In this document: positions 1-4,569 of the stretch, one piece after another
How positions within the stretch are numbered: the first letter of the stretch is position 1
Layout: the number at the start of each line of letters is the position of its first letter
Source of the DNA: Candidatus Krumholzibacteriia bacterium
GTDB lineage: Bacteria > Krumholzibacteriota > Krumholzibacteria > WVZY01 > JAKEHA01
Direction of reading: 5' to 3'
Length of the DNA: 5,612 nucleotides
Assembly: GCA_029863355.1 (NCBI GenBank)
Contig: JAOTVO010000186.1
Coordinates: 1-5,612, forward strand
Notes under the pieces: generated by a model
The model's database searches: none
Told to the model about the DNA's origin: nothing
What the model saw: the letters and a program-made list of their open reading frames with translations, nothing else
Made by a program: the position numbers and the translations under genes

Positions 1-140
1 ACCGGGCACAGCCCAAAGACGTCCTCGAGGTTGCAGTCCCCGTAGGTGTCAGCATCGGAATAGATCCCGAAGAACCCCTGAGCGGACGCCATACTCGCGA
101 CCATCAGGACAGCCAGAGAGAGTAACAGAACCTTTTTCAT
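1..140 (-). CDS. Partial exported protein, N-terminal 46 residues only
   Basis: The gene starts with ATG at 140 and runs off the left edge of the window. The visible protein begins MKKVLLLSLAVLMVASMASA, a textbook signal peptide (KK, hydrophobic core, ASA cleavage site before Q). The mature part starts QGFFGIYSDADTYGDCNLED. A GGGAG ribosome binding site lies 7 nt upstream of the ATG, which fixes the start. The product is therefore probably exported through Sec. The mature start, with an aspartate-rich stretch and a cysteine, reminds me of short secreted proteins of unknown function found in many copies in Eisenbacteria-type genomes; that is memory only. The gene follows another exported-protein gene on the same strand across a 131-bp gap filled with inverted repeats, which may control it. 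The function cannot be assigned from 46 residues. Confidence 0.8.
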   Translation of the reverse strand, partial: MKKVLLLSLAVLMVASMASAQGFFGIYSDADTYGDCNLEDVFGLCP

Positions 141-157
141 ATTTCACTCCCTACCTT

Positions 158-239
158 GGGACTGAAGTTGTCTCTAAACGCAAGGCTGGATGAACCGGTG
201 TCCCTCAGTCCCGGATGAACGCCTCTGGTTCATCCAGCC
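158..239 (-). promoter_or_regulatory. Structured leader with two mutually exclusive hairpin sets
   Basis: Read on the minus strand, four blocks precede the gene that starts at 140. Block A is GGCTGGATGAACC (239-227), B is GTTCATCC (220-213), D is GGGACTGAGG (212-203) and C is GGTTCATCCAGCC (196-184); D' is CTTCAGTCCC (167-158). A can pair with C over 13 perfect base pairs, or with B over 8 base pairs with a 7-nt loop, but not both at once. D can pair with D' over 10 base pairs including one G-U, ending about 6 nt before the ribosome binding site, and this encloses C in its loop. A:B plus D:D' therefore competes with A:C. This is the logic of an attenuator or riboswitch-like leader. After C comes TTGCGTTTAG, only mildly T-rich, so a simple intrinsic terminator for the upstream gene is possible but weak. 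The pairing is seen directly; the regulatory role is inferred. Confidence 0.4.
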
Positions 240-255
240 GCCACAATCGCACATT

Positions 256-287
256 CTACTCTTCGTACAGCCTACTCTTCGTACAGC
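256..287. repeat. Exact 16-bp tandem duplication over a stop codon
   Basis: CTACTCTTCGTACAGC occurs twice head to tail (256-271 and 272-287) with no mismatch. The right copy encodes the last residues and TAG stop of the exported protein ending at 272. The left copy lies just beyond the stop. The first bases on either side no longer match, so the unit is exactly 16 bp. The duplication leaves the encoded protein unchanged because the original stop is kept. Confidence 0.9.
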
Positions 288-847
288 GCCTTGATCTGAC
301 CCCAGCTCGTCTCCTCTACCGGAACCGGATCCGGGCAGACGATCGAGACCATCCCGATGCCTCTCGTATCGGCAACCAGCGCCGGCCAAGAGACGATCGT
401 CAGGGACTGTGACACCCCGTGCGGCATAACCGCCAAGGGCTCAGGGCCACCCAGACAATCGTCGCAGGTCCAGAAGCACTGGAGGACGGCGAAAAGGAAC
501 GGAACGAACGCGTTCTGCGGATACGGCCAGCTCAGCGTGACGCCCGGAGCGGACGCTCCGCCAATGGCGAGCACTGGGTCACCGATAGACAGCTGAGCCG
601 AAGAGGTGAACCCGAGATACGCCAGAGCTGGAGGCAGGCTTACACTGAACTCGGCGGCAATCAGGAACGTATTGTAGTTGTGAGCAACCACAAACAGCTC
701 CTGCGTCCCCGGTCCAGGACAGTTCATCCCCGTCGTGTACGGGTCTACACTGAAGTAAGCCTGCACATACGGAAGTTGGGCGTTCGCGCTGTGCGCACCC
801 AAGCCGATGAGCGCGACTGCGAGAACCACTGCCAGAACACTCTTCAT
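272..847 (-). CDS. Exported protein of unknown function, 191 residues
   Basis: The N-terminus MKSVLAVVLAVALIGLGAHS followed by ANAQ is a Sec signal peptide with cleavage likely after ANA. I chose ATG 847 because AAGGAG sits 8 nt upstream; a longer GTG start at 856 would place the start codon inside this ribosome binding site. The mature protein (about 167 residues) is rich in hydrophobic and aromatic beta-strand-like stretches and has six cysteines, including a C-x-x-x-C-x-x-C cluster near the middle (QCFWTCDDCLGG), so disulfides outside the cytoplasm are plausible. The C-terminus is PVPVEETSWGQIKALYEE, a tail type I associate with other secreted proteins of uncultured FCB-group bacteria, but I did not search for it. 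No catalytic motif is visible. It sits 100 bp downstream of the dockerin-like protein gene on the same strand and could share its transcript. A structural or surface role is inference. Confidence 0.82.
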   Translation of the reverse strand: MKSVLAVVLAVALIGLGAHSANAQLPYVQAYFSVDPYTTGMNCPGPGTQELFVVAHNYNTFLIAAEFSVSLPPALAYLGFTSSAQLSIGDPVLAIGGASAPGVTLSWPYPQNAFVPFLFAVLQCFWTCDDCLGGPEPLAVMPHGVSQSLTIVSWPALVADTRGIGMVSIVCPDPVPVEETSWGQIKALYEE

Positions 848-947
848 GGCCAACACTCCTTAACGTGCAATACCCAAGTCGCTAATCCATTTCAAGGAGT
901 CAACACAGGCCTCGTAACGACAACCTCGTGCGGCATCACGTCCAGAA

Positions 948-1622
948 CTAGCAGTTGTGGAAGTGGTGCAACCCGTACAACCCGAAGTCGACGACCCCGA
1001 TGATGACGGCCGGGGGGCCGGGGAGGTCGATAGCGCAGTTGTAGTCGATGCACGGATTGTACGTCTTCGGGGGCGACGGATAGTCGAGCCCGAACAGACC
1101 GAAATCGATCGTGCCCACGGTCAGGTCACCGTCGATATCCGGGCTGCGCACTTCCAGCGCGAGACAGAGATCCTGCGCGCAGTTGAGCGGATTGGCGAGG
1201 ACCGTGTTCTGAACGACCACTTTGACTGCCGTGTCGCATCCCCCGACGGCGAGCGTACCACTCATCGTGGTCGTGCCGGTTACGTCGGTCGCCAGGTCGG
1301 CGTTGCTCGAACCGGAGCCACCGCAAAGCGTCAGGCCGCCTGTACAGCCGATCAACCAGACGTCCCCGGCGGGCACTCCGACGACCGGCGCGCCGGTCCC
1401 GTCCTTCACGGTCAACGTGATGATGGCGCTGACCGTGGTCAGAGCCTCCCCGTCACCGAACGGACAGGAAAGCAGGCAGGCACCGCCGGTGGCGATCGAC
1501 GCCGTCGAGCTACACGGATGAACAACTCCGCTGGTGGCAGTCTCGACGCTCGTCGGCAGAATCTGCCAACACAGCAACGCCGCCACCATCAGCGAAAAGA
1601 CAACGAGCTTACCTTTGGACAT
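948..1622 (-). CDS. Exported Cys-rich protein with Ig-like region and dockerin-like C-terminus
   Basis: Length is 224 residues. The start at ATG 1622 is supported by GGAGG 8 nt upstream. Residues 1-30 (MSKGKLVVFSLMVAALLCWQ and on) form a signal peptide; a LLCW segment gives a poor lipobox, so I favour ordinary Sec export. The middle (about 60-145), with ITLTVKDGTGAPVVGVPAGD and later TDVTGTTTMSG, has the pattern of a bacterial Ig-like/invasin-type beta sandwich. The C-terminal 65 residues look like a type I dockerin: first loop DIDGDLTVGTID with D at positions 1, 3, 5 and 12, followed by FGLFGLDY; second copy from CIDYNC to VIIGVVDFGLYGLHH. About a dozen cysteines suggest disulfides. In the second copy the calcium loop is interrupted by roughly seven extra residues (about AIDLPGPPA). 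Dockerins normally bind cohesin modules, but no cohesin is visible here, so the partner is unknown. The gene has its own good promoter upstream. Exact function is unknown. Confidence 0.82.
   Translation of the reverse strand: MSKGKLVVFSLMVAALLCWQILPTSVETATSGVVHPCSSTASIATGGACLLSCPFGDGEALTTVSAIITLTVKDGTGAPVVGVPAGDVWLIGCTGGLTLCGGSGSSNADLATDVTGTTTMSGTLAVGGCDTAVKVVVQNTVLANPLNCAQDLCLALEVRSPDIDGDLTVGTIDFGLFGLDYPSPPKTYNPCIDYNCAIDLPGPPAVIIGVVDFGLYGLHHFHNC
1008..1023. repeat. 8-bp GC tandem repeat inside the dockerin-like region
   Basis: GGCCGGGG occurs twice back to back (1008-1015, 1016-1023). On the coding strand it encodes the PGPPA part of the extra residues in the second dockerin-like loop. The unit is not a multiple of three, so gain or loss of a copy would shift the frame. 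The present frame is the one that gives the dockerin-like C-terminus. Confidence 0.85.
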
Positions 1623-1756
1623 TACCTACACCTCCAAAAAGTGTGGTGAGATAGCCTTTAGAGGCACCGCGCCCCCGATCACCCAAAGCGAGTGACCGTC
1701 GACGCTGACCTCCCTCCACCAGTTGGCAAAAACGACACCTTACTCGACCGGGAAGG

Positions 1757-1786
1757 ATTGTAGCACAGGGACGCCGCGGAAGTCAA
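1757..1786 (-). promoter_or_regulatory. Sigma70-type promoter for the exported-protein genes
   Basis: On the minus strand, TTGACT (1786-1781) and TACAAT (1762-1757) are separated by 18 bp, and TGC directly before the -10 box gives an extended -10 element. Each box matches consensus at five of six positions. Transcription would start near 1750 and point toward the gene starting at 1622, leaving an untranslated leader of about 127 nt. The position between the tRNA and the first exported-protein gene fits a separate transcription unit. Assignment rests on sequence match only. Confidence 0.6.
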
Positions 1787-1917
1787 TCGACAATGTTGTG
1801 GGGAAGTGGGGCGAAACGGCGGCGGCGGTCCCGGAGTGGCGGATCGCGCCCGACCCGGCGCCCTGGCAGGCTAAGCCGTTATCATCGTTATCGATGCGAT
1901 CCAGCCCCGGGGAGGCA

Positions 1918-1939
1918 CCGGCCGCGGGCGGCCGGCCGG
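1918..1939 (-). terminator. GC-rich hairpin after tRNA-Val, possible terminator
   Basis: Read on the minus strand, CCGGCCG and CGGCCGG form a 7-bp perfect stem around an 8-nt loop, starting 14 nt past the CCA end of the tRNA. No T tract follows (TGCCTCCCC), so a classical Rho-independent terminator is not supported. The hairpin may still pause or end transcription of the tRNA unit, or simply reflect local GC richness. Confidence 0.3.
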
Positions 1940-1953
1940 CTCGGCGGGGTGCG

Positions 1954-2029
1954 TGGTGGGCGAAACAGGGCTCGAACCTGTGACCTTCTGCTTGTAAGGC
2001 AGATGCTCTCCCGACTGAGCTATTCGCCC
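1954..2029 (-). tRNA. tRNA-Val (anticodon UAC)
   Basis: The 76-nt minus-strand sequence folds into a full cloverleaf: acceptor stem GGGCGAA/TTCGCCC, D arm GCTC/GAGC, anticodon stem TCTGC/GCAGA with loop CTTACAA, and T arm ACAGG/CCTGT with loop TTCGAGC. All stems are perfect. The anticodon is TAC, read as valine, with discriminator A and an encoded CCA end. The overall sequence resembles bacterial tRNA-Val(UAC) such as that of E. coli. It begins 15 nt after the stop of the small membrane-protein gene on the same strand with no terminator between, so it may be cut out of the operon transcript. Confidence 0.96.
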
Positions 2030-2044
2030 GTGATCGGCCGCCGC

Positions 2045-2212
2045 CTAGAGAAACGCCAGCGGGACGAGGACGCAGTACCCCAGCACCAGGAGCACGGGGG
2101 CGACCGTGATGTCGCCGATCGCCAGGAGGATGTAGCCCACGCCGATACTGGCGAGGCCGGCAATGAACAGCTTCCAGCGGAACTTCTGTGTCGTGGTCTT
2201 GGCCATCGTCAT
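2045..2212 (-). CDS. Small two-helix membrane protein, 55 residues
   Basis: This short gene encodes MTMAKTTTQKFRWKLFIAGL and continues to a TAG stop at 2045. A basic N-terminus (residues 1-14) is followed by two hydrophobic segments, about 15-31 (LFIAGLASIGVGYILLA) and 38-55 (APVLLVLGYCVLVPLAFL), joined by the short turn IGDITV. This predicts an inner-membrane hairpin protein with no room for a soluble domain. The layout (FxWKLFxxG, GYxLL, then APxLLVLGY) resembles the small DUF3098-type proteins I know from Bacteroidetes and related phyla, but that link is inference. Start choice is uncertain: ATG 2212 or ATG 2206 (MAKTT), neither with a clear ribosome binding site. It lies 34 nt after larE and 15 nt before tRNA-Val, so it is probably the last protein gene of the operon. 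Function unknown. Confidence 0.75.
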   Translation of the reverse strand: MTMAKTTTQKFRWKLFIAGLASIGVGYILLAIGDITVAPVLLVLGYCVLVPLAFL

Positions 2213-2246
2213 CGCGCCCGGATCACACCACAGCGGCGCGCCCGCG

Positions 2247-3092
2247 TCAAGCCTCGCCCGCGCGCAGCGCCTCGTTGAGCCGCCCGCTGCACAGCCCGTC
2301 GGGGGCGAGCTCTACCCGTTCGTACCCCGCCGCGCGCAACCGGTTCTCGATTTCACGCCAAATCGCCGCCGACCGCGCGCGGGGATGCTCGGCGAGCGGC
2401 AGCTCCACGCGGGCGAGCGCGCCGTGGTCGCGCACCCGCCGCGACGCGAAGCCGAGCGCGTCGAGGGCACCCTCGGCGAGCTCGATCCGGCGCAGATTCT
2501 CCGGCGTGACGGCCGAGAAATAAGGGACGCGCGAGGCCAGGCACGGGGCCGCCGGCTTGTCCCACAGCGCCAACCCGAGCGCGCGCGCCGTCTCGCGGAT
2601 GCGCGCCTTGTCGAAGTCAGCCTCGGCCAGCGGGGCCACCACGCCGCGCTCGGAAGCCGCGCGCGCGCCCGGACGGAAATCGGAGAGGTCGTCCACGTTG
2701 GCGCCGTAGGCGATGCGCGGGAACCGCGCGGCGTGCGGCGACGACGCGATGCGCGCGAACAGCTCGTGCTTGCAACGATAGCAGCGGTCCGGGCCGTTGG
2801 CCCGGTAGGCGGGGTCGTCCATCTCCCGCGTCTCCACGCGCGCGTGCGGGATGCCGTGTCGCTCGAGAAAGGCGATGGCCCCGCGCTCCTCGCCGGCGGC
2901 GAGCGAAGCGGACACGCCGACGACGCACGTCATGCGGTCGCCCAGCACGCGGTGCGCGACGTAGGCCAGGAGTCCCGAGTCGACTCCTCCGGAAAACGCC
3001 ACGGCCATCGGTCCGTGGGCGGCGATCACGCCGCACAGGCGGTCCAGATCGGCGCGCAACGGCGCCGGCACCTCGTTGAGGATCGCTCTCAT
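2247..3092 (-). CDS. larE: ATP-dependent sacrificial sulfur transferase LarE
   Basis: The 281-residue protein belongs to the PP-loop ATP pyrophosphatase superfamily. The P-loop SGGVDS is at 34-39, followed by a GANVDD motif at 130-135 and DFRPG, as in LarE. LarE activates the carboxylates of pyridinium-3,5-biscarboxylate mononucleotide and replaces oxygen with sulfur, building the nickel-pincer nucleotide cofactor of lactate racemase-type enzymes in the cytoplasm. Three cysteines stand in LarE positions: CYRC at 104-107 and PCLASR at 184. The last should correspond to the sacrificial cysteine of the Lactobacillus enzyme, and the three-cysteine set is associated with LarE forms that hold an iron-sulfur cluster. 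ATG 3092 lies 8 nt past the mltG stop; GTG 3104 overlaps that stop as GTGA, has a G-rich stretch upstream and is a real alternative (four extra residues). Partners larA, larB and larC are not in the window. Identification is strong; the sulfur chemistry is inferred. Confidence 0.9.
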   Translation of the reverse strand: MRAILNEVPAPLRADLDRLCGVIAAHGPMAVAFSGGVDSGLLAYVAHRVLGDRMTCVVGVSASLAAGEERGAIAFLERHGIPHARVETREMDDPAYRANGPDRCYRCKHELFARIASSPHAARFPRIAYGANVDDLSDFRPGARAASERGVVAPLAEADFDKARIRETARALGLALWDKPAAPCLASRVPYFSAVTPENLRRIELAEGALDALGFASRRVRDHGALARVELPLAEHPRARSAAIWREIENRLRAAGYERVELAPDGLCSGRLNEALRAGEA

Positions 3093-3100
3093 CGCTTCGT

Positions 3101-4138
3101 TCACCGCCGCGCGTCCCCCCCGCCGCTCCGGCGCGCCTCGCGCTGGAGCGCGCGGAGCCTGCGCACGGCATCGTTGTGCTCGCGCAGCGTCTCGGAAAAT
3201 ACATGGCCGCCGTCGCCGCGCGCAACGAAATAGAGGTCGCGGCTCGTCGAGTCGGGGTAGAGCACGGCGCGGATGGCCGCCTCGCCGGGGCTGCAGATCG
3301 GACCCGGCGGCAGCCCGCCGCGACGGTAGGTGTTGTAGGGGCTCTCGAGCGCGAGATCCTCGAAGAGGAGCCGGCCGCGGTACCCGCCCATGGCGTAGGC
3401 CACGGTGGGGTCCGCCTCCAGGCGCATGCCCCGGCGCAAGCGGTTCAGGTAAACGGCGGCCACTCTCGCACGCTCCTCCCCGATGCTGGCTTCCGCCTCT
3501 ACGATAGAGGCGAGCGTGAGCACCTCGTGCGGCGTCATGCCCACCTCGGCAGCGCGCGTGACGAGCTCCGCGTCGAACACCTCGTCGAGGCGGGAGAGCA
3601 TCTGGCGCACCACGTCGAGCGGTGTCGCACCCCACGGCACCAGGTAGGAATCGGGGAAGAGGTAGCCCTCGAGCGATTCGGCCTCCACGCGCCGCCGTTC
3701 GCGCAGCCCGGGGTCGTGAATGGCCTCCAGCAGCGCCGCCGAGTCCACGGCGGCCGCGCCAAAGGCGCCCGCGATCTCCCACTTCGTCCACCCCTCGGGG
3801 ATCGTCACCAGCGCGCGCAGCACGTCGCCGGCCGCGAGGCGGCGGAGGATGTCGACCGGGCGCTCGCCGATGGTAAACGCGTAGGTGCCTGACTGCACGG
3901 CGCGGTCCCCGCCCGTCAACGTGGCGTAAACGACCAGCGGGCGAGCGCGGCGCACCAGGCCGGCCCGCTCCAACCGCCCCGCCAGAAGCGAGAAGGGCTC
4001 GCCGCGTTGCACGGTCACGCGCGCCGCCTCGCCCCGCCGCTGTGCGGGGGGCCGTCGCACCTCCCACCACACCGTGCCCGCGAACCCGGCGAGCAGGGCG
4101 GCCGCGGCGATCGCCATGATCGCTAACGCCCGCCTCAT
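3101..4138 (-). CDS. mltG: Endolytic murein transglycosylase MltG
   Basis: The 345-residue protein has the usual MltG length and order. A single membrane anchor occupies about residues 4-25 (ALAIMAIAAAALLAGFAGTV), then a LysM-like/YceG N-terminal region follows (about 38-115). The catalytic YceG domain contains EGYLFPDSY at 157-165, SIVEAE at 211-216 with the expected catalytic glutamate at 214, RLEADPTVAYAMG, and the YNTYRRGGLPPGPICSPG block at 268-285. MltG cuts nascent glycan strands at the inner-membrane outer face and is thought to set glycan chain length. The start at ATG 4138 overlaps the ruvX stop as ATGA and has GGAGGA just upstream; the frame stays open further upstream, but that part runs over ruvX and encodes nothing MltG-like. 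The ruvX-mltG pair is also found in other bacteria, for example yrrK-yrrL in Bacillus subtilis. Nothing looks broken. Confidence 0.95.
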   Translation of the reverse strand: MRRALAIMAIAAAALLAGFAGTVWWEVRRPPAQRRGEAARVTVQRGEPFSLLAGRLERAGLVRRARPLVVYATLTGGDRAVQSGTYAFTIGERPVDILRRLAAGDVLRALVTIPEGWTKWEIAGAFGAAAVDSAALLEAIHDPGLRERRRVEAESLEGYLFPDSYLVPWGATPLDVVRQMLSRLDEVFDAELVTRAAEVGMTPHEVLTLASIVEAEASIGEERARVAAVYLNRLRRGMRLEADPTVAYAMGGYRGRLLFEDLALESPYNTYRRGGLPPGPICSPGEAAIRAVLYPDSTSRDLYFVARGDGGHVFSETLREHNDAVRRLRALQREARRSGGGDARR

Positions 4139-4569
4139 GCCTCCTCCGCGCCGCCGCTCGCGCGCTGCCGGTCGAGGTAGCCCTGCAGAATGATGACGGC
4201 GGCCACGCGGTCGGCCGCTCCCTTGCGCGCGCGCGTGCCGGCGAGCGTTCGCTCGGCCTCCGCGGTGGAGAGCCGCTCGTCCCACAGGACCACGCGCACG
4301 CCCAGGCGCCGCTCGATCTCGCGCGCGAGCGCGGCGGCGGCCTGTGCCGCGGCGCCGGGGCGTCCGGAGAGTGAGAGCGGGTGGCCGACCACGACCTCCG
4401 CCACTTCGTAGCCGGCGATCAACTCGGCGAGGCGTGCGAACAGGTCGCCGTCGCGACGGCGGTCGAACGTCTCCAGCCCCTGCGCCGTGATTCCCAAGGG
4501 GTCGCTGACGGCCAGGCCCACGCGACGCGCGCCCGGATCGATCCCGAGTATCCTCGGTCGTTCACGCAC
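4135..4569 (-). CDS. ruvX: RuvX/YqgF family Holliday-junction resolvase-fold nuclease
   Basis: The 144-residue protein matches the family length (about 140). Motifs of the RNase H-like YqgF fold are all present: LGIDPGARRVGLAVSD at 8-23 with the metal-binding aspartate D11, VVVGHPLSLSG at 59-69, LWDERLST at 95-102 with acidic E98, and AADRVAAVIILQGYLD at 118-133 with D120. Members are described as pre-16S rRNA 5'-end processing nucleases and as putative Holliday-junction resolvases; which activity dominates here cannot be told from sequence. The start is GTG 4569, which overlaps the end of the phosphatase gene by 8 bp; no clear ribosome binding site is seen, so reinitiation from the upstream gene is likely. 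The 3' end overlaps mltG by 4 bp. Confidence 0.94.
   Translation of the reverse strand: MRERPRILGIDPGARRVGLAVSDPLGITAQGLETFDRRRDGDLFARLAELIAGYEVAEVVVGHPLSLSGRPGAAAQAAAALAREIERRLGVRVVLWDERLSTAEAERTLAGTRARKGAADRVAAVIILQGYLDRQRASGGAEEA

Larger units (their letters stand above)
1623..1953. other. Intergenic region without a gene, carrying a promoter and leader
   Basis: No convincing protein gene lies here on either strand; the open frames crossing it on the plus strand also run antisense through the tRNA. It contains a GC hairpin next to the tRNA, a small CATCG-TTAT-CGATG palindrome at 1883-1896, the promoter at 1757-1786, and the inferred leader from about 1750 to 1623. In the leader, on the minus strand, GGTCAC (1697-1692) can pair with GTGATC (1682-1677), and a short GCC/GGC hairpin sits at 1665-1654, before the GGAGG ribosome binding site at 1635-1631. 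I do not recognise any known riboswitch class in it. Confidence 0.6.

Noticed and set aside
848..856. GTG at 856 as start of the 191-residue exported protein
   Set aside because: The codon sits inside the AAGGAG ribosome binding site that is well spaced for ATG 847.
860..903. Promoter for the 191-residue protein gene using TTGACT at 903-898 or TTGAAA nearby
   Set aside because: No acceptable -10 box occurs at the right distance from TTGACT. The TTGAAA/TATTGC pair has a poor -10 and would start transcription at the ribosome binding site.
957..1649. Plus-strand open frame (230 codons) opposite the dockerin-like gene
   Set aside because: The minus-strand gene has a signal peptide, ribosome binding site and domain pattern; the plus-strand product has none of these.
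2163..3233. Long plus-strand open frame (356 codons) opposite larE
   Set aside because: It is antisense to larE, whose motifs are intact. Its product is arginine/histidine-rich low-complexity sequence typical of a GC-rich shadow frame.
2247..4070. Continuous 607-codon frame suggesting a larger fusion protein ending in LarE
   Set aside because: The upstream half reads mltG out of frame and gives arginine/glycine-rich noise. LarE begins near 3092-3104, right at the mltG stop.
3101..4285. Longer mltG start at 4285
   Set aside because: The extra N-terminus overlaps ruvX and is low-complexity. ATG 4138 has a ribosome binding site, the ATGA overlap and an immediate membrane anchor.
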